Part shown: one piece after another, positions 1 through 9,323 of the stretch
Numbering within the stretch: the stretch's first letter is position 1
Layout of the letters: every line of letters begins with the position of its first letter
Translations under genes and position numbers: made by a program
Assembly (NCBI GenBank): GCA_963678705.1
Contig: CAVMBN010000131.1
Location: 310,001 to 374,000 of the forward strand
DNA length: 64,000 nt
Direction: 5' to 3'
From: Panorpa germanica
Taxonomy: Eukaryota; Arthropoda; Insecta; Mecoptera; Panorpidae
The notes under the pieces: model-generated
Told to the model about the DNA's origin: nothing
What the model saw: only the letters and a program-made list of their open reading frames with translations
The model's database searches: none

Positions 1-325
1 CTCCTTCAGAACTTTTAATAATATCTTCATCTATTTTTCCAAGCGCTGATAATAGTGGGGCATATTCTTTTTCTTTATTAGTCTTATATTTTAAATTTTG
101 TAATTCAATTTTTTTATATTTCTCATATAATTTATTTCTAATCTCATCTGCTTTTTTAGCTTCTAATAATTTATCTGATTCTGTTTTACAGCGCACTGAA
201 GGCTCTAATATTTTCTTTTTTTTCTCAGAGATTTGTATAGATCCTTTTTTATATGTTTTAATTAATTTATCTCGCATTTTATCTATTTTTTTAGCTTCGG
301 AAACGGTTAAGATGTCTCCTTCCAT
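1..325 (-). CDS. Polinton protein of unknown function, partial
   Basis: The frame opens at an ATG in a TAATAAATG context and runs off the left edge of the window after about 108 codons. The visible part is rich in lysine and glutamate, with repeated short helical-looking stretches of the form AKKIDKMRDKLI and AKKADEIRNKLYEKY, suggesting a coiled or helical N-terminus. It lies downstream of the packaging ATPase in the same orientation. I do not recognise the protein; Polintons carry several lineage-specific small structural proteins in this position. Confidence 0.5.
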   Translation of the reverse strand, partial: MEGDILTVSEAKKIDKMRDKLIKTYKKGSIQISEKKKKILEPSVRCKTESDKLLEAKKADEIRNKLYEKYKKIELQNLKYKTNKEKEYAPLLSALGKIDEDIIKSSEG

Positions 326-354
326 TTATTAATAAAATAATGCATCGTTCCTTT

Positions 355-1023
355 TTAAAGAGCATCGACACTCTTAATATATCCATCAACGTCTTTAAAC
401 ATATAACGTTCATTAATATTATCTTTTTCACGATTGATACATAAGAAACCATATTTTATTTTCCAACATTTATTACATAACTCTTTAAATTTATTTAAAT
501 CCATATCAGCACCAACAATTGTTTTATGAATCTCTTGAATACTATATAAATCCTGTTTAAACAATATAAGTAAATTACAATTATTTCTAATCAAATTTTT
601 ATTTGTTTCAAGAAAACTTTGACTAAGATAAAAACAAGATAATTTTTTATGTCTTCCACTATAAAAATATTTTTTAAACATATCTTGATCTTCTACTAAA
701 CAATCATCAAACACAACAACACTATCAGTTATACAATCTTCAACAGGAATAATATTTTCACAATTATTAAAATGCGAATCCACTGTATCTATCTCACTAA
801 AAATTCTTTCTAATGCTTTATATATTTTTTGATTTAATGTTGTTGTATAAATATATAGACCTTTAAATTCTATAAAAGGTTGTGTAAGAAAATTAAATAA
901 CAACCATGTTTTACCACAATTTGATGGACCACATAATAAACATCTTAATGGTTTTGGAAATATTCTTTTTGTGTTTTTCTGTTCTTCAAATATATAATCT
1001 TTTATTTGGAATACGTTAGTCAT
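355..1023 (-). CDS. Polinton packaging ATPase (A32-like, FtsK-HerA superfamily)
   Basis: This 222-residue protein has a Walker A motif GPSNCGKT at residues 32-39 and a Walker B motif VVVFDD at residues 102-107. The spacing and length match the A32-type genome-packaging ATPases of Polintons, virophages and large DNA viruses, which drive DNA into a preformed capsid. The stretch around residues 122-140 (FYSGRHKKLSCFYLSQSF) fits the sensor region of this family. Its start codon overlaps the end of the upstream capsid-like frame by 8 bases, and it shares the TAATAAATG start context with its neighbours. Confidence 0.9.
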   Translation of the reverse strand: MTNVFQIKDYIFEEQKNTKRIFPKPLRCLLCGPSNCGKTWLLFNFLTQPFIEFKGLYIYTTTLNQKIYKALERIFSEIDTVDSHFNNCENIIPVEDCITDSVVVFDDCLVEDQDMFKKYFYSGRHKKLSCFYLSQSFLETNKNLIRNNCNLLILFKQDLYSIQEIHKTIVGADMDLNKFKELCNKCWKIKYGFLCINREKDNINERYMFKDVDGYIKSVDAL

Positions 1024-1990
1024 TTATTAAACAACAAAAATGTAAATATGTTATAATTCTACTAAATATTTGACACTCATTTCCTTCTAAGTCATAAATG
1101 TTTAAAATAATTTCTTGAAATTTATCAATTCGATCTGATATATCAATATAAATAATTTCATTTGGATTTAAAAACTGTCTTGCAATATTTGTATCTCCAT
1201 TCGGAGCGCTGCTTTTAGTAGTATCACCCTTGGTGCGCTCTAAAAGAGTATCTAATTTAAATACAAAAAGTAAATTATCATCTTTATGTGAATGTGGATG
1301 ATTATCATGATTTGAATGACTTGATTCTACAATATTACAATGTATTTCATATAATTTATTATTAATAACCCTTTTTTCTTTAGGTAATATAAGAGGACCT
1401 TCTATAATTTTATTTTGTGGAATAATTCCAACTCCAATTATATTATTATTTCCAAATCCTATTATATTATTAATTTCCTTTGAAAATATTAATTTAACTG
1501 GACTATTAATTTTCACTTTATTTTGATTAATAACATCCATTACAAATGAACCATGATCAAAAAATGTTTGAGTACTATGAAAACTTTTTCCTTTTGGTAT
1601 TTCTCCTTCTGGTATAAAAGTTATATAATTTAAAAAATCATCAGCATTTTTATTAGAAAAATCAAATACATGTTGATTATTTTTAATTTTAAATTCTTTA
1701 GTTTTTATTATAAAACTCATACGAGTTAAATATTGTATAATTTTTGTTTCTAAATCATTAATAGAATATATATTTGCATTTATATTACATGTTAATGAAT
1801 AATATCCATATAAAGTTTCCCAAATAATATCTATACTAAATTTTGGAAATTTAAATTTTGTAAAATTATTTATATCAATTAAATCATATTTAAAACCAGA
1901 TACTCCAATTTTATATCTTTTCTGTGGATCAAGATTAATTGGATTTTCAAATCTCAATTTGTTTCCAATAATTTTAATAAATTTCCCCAT
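1016..1990 (-). CDS. Probable Polinton minor capsid (penton-like) protein
   Basis: The 324-residue product lies directly upstream of the packaging ATPase and overlaps it by 8 bases. It is beta-rich in appearance, with no clear membrane segment, and has a histidine-rich loop near residues 225-237. Length, position beside the ATPase and the N-terminal pattern (INLDPQKRYKIGVSGFKYD) agree with the minor capsid or penton protein of Polintons, which forms the vertices of the predicted capsid. No catalytic motif is visible, so the call leans on context. Its start lies in an AAATAATG context rather than the TAAATG used by the other genes. Confidence 0.6.
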   Translation of the reverse strand: MGKFIKIIGNKLRFENPINLDPQKRYKIGVSGFKYDLIDINNFTKFKFPKFSIDIIWETLYGYYSLTCNINANIYSINDLETKIIQYLTRMSFIIKTKEFKIKNNQHVFDFSNKNADDFLNYITFIPEGEIPKGKSFHSTQTFFDHGSFVMDVINQNKVKINSPVKLIFSKEINNIIGFGNNNIIGVGIIPQNKIIEGPLILPKEKRVINNKLYEIHCNIVESSHSNHDNHPHSHKDDNLLFVFKLDTLLERTKGDTTKSSAPNGDTNIARQFLNPNEIIYIDISDRIDKFQEIILNIYDLEGNECQIFSRIITYLHFCCLIND

Positions 1991-2025
1991 TATTTATTTA
2001 TAAAAAAAGAAAGCCTTCGCAGTCT

Positions 2026-2970
2026 TTAGCAAATCTTACATTTTTGAAGTTCTTTATTATAAAATCCACCAATGACTTCTTCACCATTTAAATCTTTTAT
2101 TTTATATGTTATTGGATTGGTATATAAAATTTTATGAATTTTAAATATTTCATTTGTCCAATTAGTTTCATATTTATTTGAAAATGTTGATTTGAATTTT
2201 GTTATTCTAACTTTATCACCAATTTTGAATTTTGAGATATTTTCATGAAATCTATCCCTTTTGGGAGAGTATACAGTATTCAAAATATATTTTTCATTAT
2301 CTTTATTAACTTCAAAGGGTTTCATTTTAATAGTTCGATGATAATCTTTATAATTATACTCTTTTATTAAAGTATCTAATATATTTATCCATTTAAAATT
2401 ATTATTTGCTGTAAAATAGGGTTTCATCTTACGATTCAAAGTACCATTAAATCTTTCAATAATTGTAGATTTTTCTTCATTTTCAGTGTGATACATTTTT
2501 ATATTATATTTATCCAAAATTTTTATAAAATCTTTATTAACAAATTCTAAGCCTTTATCAACATGTAATAATTTTGGTTTTCTATTATGTAATAATGATT
2601 CAAAAGCTTTAGCAACTGATTTTCCTGTTTTATATTTTAATGGTTTAGACCAAACAAATTTTGAAAAAGTATCAATAACATTTAATATATATTTATAACC
2701 ATTATTATCATCAGCATATTTTCTCATTATAACTAAATCTGCAGCCCATAAATCATCTATTCCAAGTGTTATAACTTTTCTTCGTCTAAATTTTTTAATA
2801 ACTGGTTTATGTAATTCAATTGCTTCTTTTAAAAGAACTTCAGAGTTTTTTTTTTTTTGTAGGGCTTGTAGGGAGATTCTTAATAAATTGACTTTTATTA
2901 CTATTACAAATTTTACATTTTGCTGATAATCTGTATTTATTATTTTCTGTTTTAATTGTTTTAATATCAA
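2026..2970 (-). CDS. Polinton retroviral-type integrase (DDE family)
   Basis: The catalytic core carries D in WAADLV, D in HVDKGLEF and E in IIERFNGTL, in the order and spacing of the retroviral integrase DDE triad. A C-terminal segment (KFKIGDKVRITKFK) resembles the small beta-barrel that follows the core in Polinton integrases. The enzyme inserts the element into the host genome. The region upstream of the core overlaps a small zinc-ribbon frame, so the true N-terminus of the integrase is unsure. Confidence 0.88.
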   Translation of the reverse strand: MILKQLKQKIINTDYQQNVKFVIVIKVNLLRISLQALQKKKNSEVLLKEAIELHKPVIKKFRRRKVITLGIDDLWAADLVIMRKYADDNNGYKYILNVIDTFSKFVWSKPLKYKTGKSVAKAFESLLHNRKPKLLHVDKGLEFVNKDFIKILDKYNIKMYHTENEEKSTIIERFNGTLNRKMKPYFTANNNFKWINILDTLIKEYNYKDYHRTIKMKPFEVNKDNEKYILNTVYSPKRDRFHENISKFKIGDKVRITKFKSTFSNKYETNWTNEIFKIHKILYTNPITYKIKDLNGEEVIGGFYNKELQKCKIC

Positions 2971-3025
2971 TATTATCTGTTTTCTTTTTGCATTTTACAC
3001 AATATACTCGTTCTGAGTTATCCAT
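2840..3025 (-). CDS. Small zinc-ribbon protein (DUF5679-like)
   Basis: The 61-residue frame has two CxxC pairs, CVKC at residues 9-12 and CKIC at residues 37-40, in a short lysine-rich protein. The YCVKCKKKT opening resembles the DUF5679 type of zinc ribbon found in large DNA viruses and in Polintons. It starts in the TAATAAATG context shared by neighbouring genes and lies beside the integrase core. Its role is not known; a structural or nucleic-acid-binding module is the usual guess. Confidence 0.6.
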   Translation of the reverse strand: MDNSERVYCVKCKKKTDNIDIKTIKTENNKYRLSAKCKICNSNKSQFIKNLPTSPTKKKKL

Positions 3026-3035
3026 TTATTACAAT

Positions 3036-3078
3036 AAATAAATGCTCTCCGAAGGAGATTCTCTCTGAAAGAGCTTCT
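3036..3078. repeat. Short hairpin repeat between two Polinton genes
   Basis: This intergenic copy contains CTCCGAAGGAG followed by CTCTGAAAGAG, both able to form small stem-loops with a GAA loop. The same units are found within four other stretches of this element. Confidence 0.65.
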
Positions 3079-3529
3079 ATTTTGAAGATGGTATTCCATT
3101 TATATTTGCTTTCTTTAAATATTTATCCAATGGAAAAAATTTAAGATTTTCAATAAATTCTGCTTCTTTAATATAAACATCATTTTCATTTATTATATTT
3201 GCTTTTATTTGTGTTAACATTTGATTATAAAATTTATAGGCCACTTTATACTCAGACATTTTTTCCTTAATTTGAATTTTTTTATCTAAAATTTCAATTA
3301 TTACTCCACCTAAACCTAATGCTGCTAATGGTATTAAAATTAAATCTGGTAATCCACTTGGTAGTGCTCCGAAGGAGAATCCAGATGCACTAAATAATAC
3401 TTTACTAATTGTTAAACCAATATCAATTTTTTGATAATAATTATAACTTTTTCTATATACATACATTCGTTTTTCAATATATGTTTTGGAGGAGATAATC
3501 TCCTTTGGAGAGCTCTGAAAGAGATTCAT
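3077..3529 (-). CDS. Polinton membrane protein of unknown function
   Basis: The 150-residue product has one long hydrophobic stretch at about residues 42-80, broken by glycine and proline and probably forming one or two membrane segments, followed by a charged helical tail rich in lysine and glutamate. The layout recalls small SLATT-like membrane proteins, but I cannot name the family. The N-terminus (LFQSSPKEIIS) and the segment at 3361-3383 are encoded by the short hairpin repeats described separately. The start is in a TAATAAATG context. Confidence 0.55.
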   Translation of the reverse strand: MNLFQSSPKEIISSKTYIEKRMYVYRKSYNYYQKIDIGLTISKVLFSASGFSFGALPSGLPDLILIPLAALGLGGVIIEILDKKIQIKEKMSEYKVAYKFYNQMLTQIKANIINENDVYIKEAEFIENLKFFPLDKYLKKANINGIPSSK

Positions 3530-3551
3530 TTATTATAAAAAATATTTTTTT

Positions 3552-3929
3552 TTATTGACTAAAAGTAATGTTATGTTTTTCGTATTTATCATTCATAATA
3601 GTTTTACCTTTGTATATTATTTTCAATAATTTTAAATCATCTGGATTATCAATTATTTTATTATATTTTTCTGGTAAACTCAATTTCTTCTTATTTTCAA
3701 GAGTTAAAATTATTCTATCTCCATATTTTGATGTTATCATTTTTGCATTCATAATGAGATAGGGTATATTTAATTCTAACTCTAACAAATTTATGAAATT
3801 ATTATAAAGATTATTAATGTTATTCAATTTGTTTATTAATTCTTCTCTGGAGAGCTTTGAAAGAGATTCTATTTTGGAGAGCTTTAAAAGGGATTCTGTT
3901 TTACAAAGCTCTGAAAGAGAGACGTTCAT
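3552..3929 (-). CDS. Polinton small protein with repeat-derived N-terminus
   Basis: The 125-residue product has an unusual N-terminus of about 35 residues made of three related units of the form LxxLxxxES or LxxLxREE, encoded by short hairpin repeats. The rest is mixed and includes a segment around residues 55-95 (PYLIMNAKMITSKYGDRIIL) that could be a small nucleic-acid-binding fold, though this is a guess. Its last codons are close to the 125-residue family size seen for accessory Polinton proteins. The start overlaps the stop of the polymerase frame by 4 bases, as in compact viral gene layouts. Confidence 0.5.
   Translation of the reverse strand: MNVSLSELCKTESLLKLSKIESLSKLSREELINKLNNINNLYNNFINLLELELNIPYLIMNAKMITSKYGDRIILTLENKKKLSLPEKYNKIIDNPDDLKLLKIIYKGKTIMNDKYEKHNITFSQ
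3841..3928. repeat. Three tandem short hairpin repeats at a gene start
   Basis: Units of about 30 bp with the core GGAGAGCTTTGAAAGAGATT encode the N-terminal repeats of the 125-residue protein immediately after its start codon. A similar unit forms the N-terminus of the neighbouring 150-residue protein at 3484-3530. Confidence 0.65.
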
Positions 3930-6900
3930 TTATTATAGAAAAATTCATCAATATTTTTATGACCATATGATAGTCTATTAAATTTATCAATTAAATATTT
4001 TTTATCATCATAAGGACTTAATCCAATTTTTTCTTCTTGAATAGTATATAATTGTAGCTTAAATGATCTTATACTATAACTAGATTCAATTGTCCTTTTT
4101 TGTTCAAATAGACAATCTTTATATTTATCAAATGTCATTTTCATAATATTAACTTTTTTAATTCCTTTACATATTTTCTTCTCATGATTATCAGTTCTAA
4201 ACGCATACATTTTTGATCGTAATCCACAATATTCTCTAATTGGAATACCATTATATTCATCTTTAAATAATCCTGGAATTTTTTTATTTTTTTGAGGTAT
4301 ATTATTAGGATGATCATCTGGATAATCACTTGTATCAAAATATTCAATATTATTTTTTATATCTTCATAAAAATCGTCTGTTTCTACATGTATGATAAAG
4401 GAATCTGTGTCAGTGCTTAATAGTTTAACTTTATCACCATATTTAGGTTTTAAATAGTTATAATAAAATTTATACATTAATAATTTTGATAGTTCAAGTA
4501 TAGTAAATCCACCAAATATAGGTTTATTTAATTTAACATAAACTTTTTTTCCATACATGAGGACAGTATCTTCATTTAATATACTTCTATCTTGATAATG
4601 ATTTGAATTTATCATTTTTTGCATTGCTTCTTCAGATTTAATTAATTTTACATTTAATCTATTTCTAACGTTTTCCATTTGTTTTCCATATACACTATTA
4701 TTCATTAATTTAAAGAAATCTTTTTCAAAATCATTTTTAGCATTTTGTCGTAATTTAGTATTTTTATCAATATATGGTTTTAACCAAGCTTTTTGTATAT
4801 ATTTAATACCTTTATTAATATTAAATAATTTAGCACCTTGTCTTATATATTCTTTTAATATTCTATAATCTATAATATAATTTTTTTTATTGTATAATGT
4901 GCACATTAATTTTTTATTCTCTTTTGATGGTTTTGATCCTAATCCAATATCAATCATTTGTTTTTGATATTCTGATAATTCATCATATTTTGGAGAATAG
5001 TGTTCTGGAGCTAATGCATAATCATCAAATTTATCATGTAATTCTTTTGGAATTCCTAAATTAACATCTAATATATATCCTATGTCCCCCTCATCATCGA
5101 TGCTCATTATATTTTTATTTTTTTTTAAATCTTGAATTTCTTCGTTTGACAGCCATTCATGATTAGATACTGGTAGTTTTTGAGACATTGCCCAACCATA
5201 TAAATTATTAGCATCTAAATACATTATATAACTTAAATTTTTTTTTGAATTATATATACCCTTTTCTTCAGCTTTTTCTTTTGATAATTTGATAACTTTC
5301 TCATACTTTTCATCATAGAAATAACAATTATTTGATAAAGCATAATTATTTGATATCATACTAATTCCACCGCGAATACCTTTTTCAGTAAATTCATACA
5401 TTTCTTGATCTTGATATAATTCTAATGTTTGTTTGGTATATTTTAATGAAGCTGAGTTAGCTAAATGTGGAGCACTCATAAAATAAACTGGATCTAATTG
5501 ATATTCCTTATAACACATATCTCTAAAATTATTAAATACATCATATAATAATATACTATCTAATCTTAAATATCTATCATGATATTCACCAAAAGTATCA
5601 ATATTAAAATGTTTCCAAAAGTCTTTGGCAAATTTATATTGTTTATCAGTTATTGTTTTACAATTTAAATTGGAATAAAATTCTTTAATATCTGGTAAAT
5701 TTAATGCATCGAACTTTTTATAATCATCAACCCATTCATATGGATAAACTCCTTTTTGTAATAAGAAAGCTTTTCCTTCTAATGAATAATTTTTATATCT
5801 TTCATTAAAATATTTAAAAGAACTATAATCACATATTTTTTCAATTTTAGTATTACAATATTCACAATCATCATATGCTATTATACCCTCTGGAGTCTTG
5901 CAAAGCAGTATAGGATTTTTTAATTCTCGTTGTTTCTTACATTTATAACAATATCCAGAGTTAATATTTAATAAATTTTTAATTGCTTTATCTAATGAAA
6001 CACCCATAAATGCTAATGTATCAATAAATCTTATTTCCATAAAACTTTGTATTATTGTTCCTTTTGGTGTTATTCTAAGTTTTTCCCATTTATATGTGCA
6101 ACTATCATTTTTACATTCTATAGGAGATTCTTCTTCAAAGAGCTCTGTAAGAGATTTTCCTTCAAAGAGTTTTATAAGAGATTCTCCTTCGGAGAGATCT
6201 ATAAGAGATTCTGTTTCTGATTCGCAGAGTTGCTTAGCAGTTTTATAGATATTTAGACATTTTAAACATTTTATTTTATTTTCTCCACACACTTCAAGTT
6301 TTGTTATACCTTCACATTTAGTACATTTTTCAAATAGGTTTTCACCTTTTCTTGATATTTTACAATTTGAGCAATATATTGAATCTTGTTTTGTTTCATA
6401 TTCATTTACCAAAACTCGTTTTGATAAATATTTATAATTTTCAGTTGTATCAGCAAGTATTTTAATATTTTCAGCTTCTTTGCTCAATTTTAAAATCCAT
6501 TCAATAAATATTTTTGAATCATATTTTATATTATGTATTCCAATGGGTACAAAATTGGGTAATTTTAAATTTAAATTACAAGATTTATGTGCGGCACCTC
6601 TAAATTTACCAGTTATGTGATCATGATCCCAAACTTTATTAGAAGGAAGACCTTCAAAATCTTTACCACAAATATGACAATTTGTTTGTGATTCAAATAA
6701 TTTTATATCTTCTTCATTCCATTTCATAGGTTCATTTATTTTCTTTATTTTGTAATAATTTTTTGCCAAATCTGTTAAATCGTTATTAAATGTTTTCATT
6801 AATATATTAGAGTCTTTTTCTCTTCTCAAAATAGTTTTTTCATTTGTAGTAAAACAATAACTATTTGGAATGTGTTTAGAAATAATTTTTTTATTATTTA

Positions 6901-8320
6901 TTTTATCTGAGGGAAAATCTTTAGATAATGTACATTCAAAATCTAATGTTGTAAAATAAGGGTGATATATTTCTGCTCCATTAGATTTATAAAATAATTT
7001 GTAGGTTTTTTCAGCTGGCATAATTATATTGCTACTTGAGATTCCACAAATTTTTGTATGAGTATTATATTGTATAACAGTTTTAAATCTCTTACTACAT
7101 TTATTACAAATATAAAAACGAATATTACAATGATGAATTTTACCTTTTATTAAACTACTTAAATTTTTTATACCAACAAAATGATAAGTTAAATCACCAT
7201 CATCATTAATCAATTCACTAAGGACTAATAAATTAACATGTGTTTTATCATTAGAAATATTCTTACTTCTATAGCCTAATATTATTTGTTCTTCTTCTTC
7301 TATTCCCATTTTTATTAATTCATATAAATTAATTGAAATATTTAAAAATTGTTCATATTTTTCAATAATGTCTTGAGATAAAGCAAGGGGATATTCCATT
7401 TCTAATTCCTCATATCTTGTTATATTATATTTTGATGGTCTATCATTATGTCTATCTACTGGATTTAGTATACTTTCTAAAGCATATTCAAAACATCTAT
7501 TATCTTCCATTTCCTTACACTTAAATTGTCTAGTTCTAATATTTTTTACATTTATACAACATTTTTTATTTTTAATATATTGTGGTAAATCAATATATGA
7601 TCCACCTTTTATTGGTTGAAATTTATCTCTATATAAAACAGAATATTTTACTTGTTTAAATCTATATTTAGAGTTCTTTTCAGTCCATTGATCAAATTTA
7701 TTGTCAATTATATCTTCAATAACTTTAATTAATTTATGAATATCTTTTACATAACTTGAAATTTCTATAATGTCAGTACTAAATTTATTTGTATGTGTAT
7801 TTACTTCTTCTCCATCTTGATTTAATTCTACATACTCAATAAAAGTAGAAAGTTTAAACTTTAAATATTTATATTTTTCAATTTGAAATTTTATATAATT
7901 CGTTAATGGTTTTCTAATTTCTTCAAAATGTATATTAATATCTTCATTATTTTTTGAAATAAAATATTTATCACTTATTATTCCATTAAACGCTCTATTT
8001 GGTTTTAATTCTAATTCTTTAATCAATCTCTTCCTTTCTAAATTCTTTTCAAAATCTGTTGGTTTGGGAAATATATCTTCATCATCCTCTTTGATACTTC
8101 GAAATGGGGGTAAATATGGTTTTTCTATTGTAAATGGGATATCAACATTTTGGAATGGTGGTATATACTCTTCTGTTCTAGTATTATTAATATATCTCAT
8201 TATTGTATTAATTAATTGTGCTTTTCTTAACTGAGATACTCCTCGAATTTTATTATCTCTACAATATTGTTTTAATTGGATCATAGTTTGAGTTTGAAAT
8301 TGGTTTCTTATATAATCCAT
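3926..8320 (-). CDS. Protein-primed family B DNA polymerase of the Polinton
   Basis: At 1464 residues this is the hallmark Polinton protein, which copies the element from a protein primer. A SAP-like segment lies at residues 15-45 (QLKQYCRDNKIRGVSQLRKAQL, split here as two halves of the helix pair). A zinc/endonuclease VII-like module with CHICGKDF near residue 547 and WDHDHITGKFRG follows. Polymerase motif A is DANNLYGW near 1037, motif B is NNSVYGKQ near 1207, and motif C is STDTDSF near 1302. Residues about 696-734 are built from four tandem copies of a short hairpin repeat and are probably a loop that tolerates insertion. The start is in a TTAAATG context. Confidence 0.95.
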   Translation of the reverse strand: MDYIRNQFQTQTMIQLKQYCRDNKIRGVSQLRKAQLINTIMRYINNTRTEEYIPPFQNVDIPFTIEKPYLPPFRSIKEDDEDIFPKPTDFEKNLERKRLIKELELKPNRAFNGIISDKYFISKNNEDINIHFEEIRKPLTNYIKFQIEKYKYLKFKLSTFIEYVELNQDGEEVNTHTNKFSTDIIEISSYVKDIHKLIKVIEDIIDNKFDQWTEKNSKYRFKQVKYSVLYRDKFQPIKGGSYIDLPQYIKNKKCCINVKNIRTRQFKCKEMEDNRCFEYALESILNPVDRHNDRPSKYNITRYEELEMEYPLALSQDIIEKYEQFLNISINLYELIKMGIEEEEQIILGYRSKNISNDKTHVNLLVLSELINDDGDLTYHFVGIKNLSSLIKGKIHHCNIRFYICNKCSKRFKTVIQYNTHTKICGISSSNIIMPAEKTYKLFYKSNGAEIYHPYFTTLDFECTLSKDFPSDKINNKKIISKHIPNSYCFTTNEKTILRREKDSNILMKTFNNDLTDLAKNYYKIKKINEPMKWNEEDIKLFESQTNCHICGKDFEGLPSNKVWDHDHITGKFRGAAHKSCNLNLKLPNFVPIGIHNIKYDSKIFIEWILKLSKEAENIKILADTTENYKYLSKRVLVNEYETKQDSIYCSNCKISRKGENLFEKCTKCEGITKLEVCGENKIKCLKCLNIYKTAKQLCESETESLIDLSEGESLIKLFEGKSLTELFEEESPIECKNDSCTYKWEKLRITPKGTIIQSFMEIRFIDTLAFMGVSLDKAIKNLLNINSGYCYKCKKQRELKNPILLCKTPEGIIAYDDCEYCNTKIEKICDYSSFKYFNERYKNYSLEGKAFLLQKGVYPYEWVDDYKKFDALNLPDIKEFYSNLNCKTITDKQYKFAKDFWKHFNIDTFGEYHDRYLRLDSILLYDVFNNFRDMCYKEYQLDPVYFMSAPHLANSASLKYTKQTLELYQDQEMYEFTEKGIRGGISMISNNYALSNNCYFYDEKYEKVIKLSKEKAEEKGIYNSKKNLSYIMYLDANNLYGWAMSQKLPVSNHEWLSNEEIQDLKKNKNIMSIDDEGDIGYILDVNLGIPKELHDKFDDYALAPEHYSPKYDELSEYQKQMIDIGLGSKPSKENKKLMCTLYNKKNYIIDYRILKEYIRQGAKLFNINKGIKYIQKAWLKPYIDKNTKLRQNAKNDFEKDFFKLMNNSVYGKQMENVRNRLNVKLIKSEEAMQKMINSNHYQDRSILNEDTVLMYGKKVYVKLNKPIFGGFTILELSKLLMYKFYYNYLKPKYGDKVKLLSTDTDSFIIHVETDDFYEDIKNNIEYFDTSDYPDDHPNNIPQKNKKIPGLFKDEYNGIPIREYCGLRSKMYAFRTDNHEKKICKGIKKVNIMKMTFDKYKDCLFEQKRTIESSYSIRSFKLQLYTIQEEKIGLSPYDDKKYLIDKFNRLSYGHKNIDEFFYNK
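6118..6232 (-). repeat. Short hairpin repeats inside the polymerase frame
   Basis: About four units of roughly 30 bp, each with small hairpin cores such as CTCCTTCGGAG, are read in frame as SLIxLxEGES-type units. Related units occur at 3036-3078, 3361-3383, 3484-3530 and 3841-3928, in and between other genes of the same Polinton. Confidence 0.7.
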
Positions 8321-8465
8321 TTAATAGAAAAAAAATTATTCAGTATTTTGTGAATATGGTAAAACATGATATATTATCACTTTTGGAGCACCATAATGCA
8401 GAATCTCTAGAAGTCTAAATATATGTCAATATTTTGATAAATGTTATTAATTATTGTAATTTTTA

Positions 8466-8581
8466 AAAAATATTTAATATTTTTAAAATATTTGGTTATA
8501 TATAACAATTTTTGCAATTTTTTATAAATATTTAATATTTTCAAAATATTTGGTTATATATAACAATTTGGTAAATTTTAG
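8466..8581. repeat. Two 58-bp AT-rich tandem repeats near the Polinton end
   Basis: Two units with a period of 58 bp each contain AAATATTTAATATTTT and a palindromic GGTTATATATAACAAT. They lie in the non-coding stretch 8321-8640 upstream of the polymerase start, where a terminal repeat or replication-related sequence would be expected. Confidence 0.7.
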
Positions 8582-8634
8582 GTGTCAAATCAATCAAATC
8601 TGAGTTTGGGTTAGGTCCCCTCTTTTATATACTA

Positions 8635-8637
<3 letters not shown>

Positions 8638-8664
<27 letters not shown>
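8638..8664. repeat. TA microsatellite
   Basis: A pure TA run lies directly left of the solo LTR; the LTR edge TGTGG follows it without a gap. Confidence 0.95.
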
Positions 8665-8668
<4 letters not shown>

Positions 8669-9258
8669 GAAAACGAGAGTGCAATGCCACTCTAATATGG
8701 AAAACAAAAACTAACCAACTTCTTATGTGGAAAACAATAATCAATCCGATAATCTGATGTGGAATCAAGGTACTCTTATTTAATTTAGGCCAAATGTCAA
8801 TTCAATTAAAATTCAACTATTTAATATCTTAGTTGGTTTGTCAGGATGATAAAGAATCACATAATTGGTTTAATACAATTATTGAATAAAATAATAAAGA
8901 TGAAATAATAATGATAATAATGATAATAAGGTTACAATATAAACGTTGGTGTTTACTTTACAAATACAGAACAATGAATGCCCAACCATCTTAAGTTCTA
9001 GTTAATATATACTTAGTCCTACATTAGTTTTTAGCTTGACTTAATAGGTTTGTTTTTATTAATTCTAAGAATACGTTTAGTTAGTTTCGTCCCTTATGTA
9101 CTCAGTCGGTGGTTTAAAGTTTCACACAATATAATTGCTTCAACCTTTCACTTGGTTTTCGTTTAAAATAGACCCTCATTAATCACATTCTTTATGACTT
9201 TTCTATACCGGGTGTCATAGTTATGAGTTCTTTCTATGCTTTATTTATTTTTACGTTC

Positions 9259-9262
<4 letters not shown>
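8665..9262 (-). mobile_element. Solo LTR of a Ty3/gypsy-type element
   Basis: A 598-bp sequence with TG...CA ends on the minus strand, flanked on both sides by TA repeats. It matches the LTR at 16122-16731 over its length. At that second site the LTR follows the tail of a gypsy integrase, which identifies the family. No internal retroelement sequence lies next to this copy, so it looks like a solo LTR left by recombination. Old copy with several small differences from its relative. Confidence 0.8.

Positions 9263-9320
<58 letters not shown>
9261..9320. repeat. TA microsatellite right of the solo LTR
   Basis: About 58 bp of uninterrupted TA. Together with 8638-8664 it suggests the LTR element inserted into a TA array. 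Confidence 0.95.

Positions 9321-9323
<3 letters not shown>

Larger units (their letters stand above)
1..8600 (-). mobile_element. Polinton (Maverick), right part; left end outside the window
   Basis: Eight reading frames all lie on the minus strand and include the diagnostic Polinton set: an A32/FtsK-HerA-type packaging ATPase, a retroviral-type integrase and a 1464-residue protein-primed family B DNA polymerase, with a likely minor capsid protein. The frames here are long and look whole in this part; the left end with the remaining genes (major capsid, protease) is outside the window. The right boundary is inferred from the end of the polymerase and the AT-rich repeats at 8466-8581; I did not find the terminal inverted repeat because its partner is not visible. 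Treated as an old virus-like element of uncertain, possibly fairly recent age. Confidence 0.93.
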
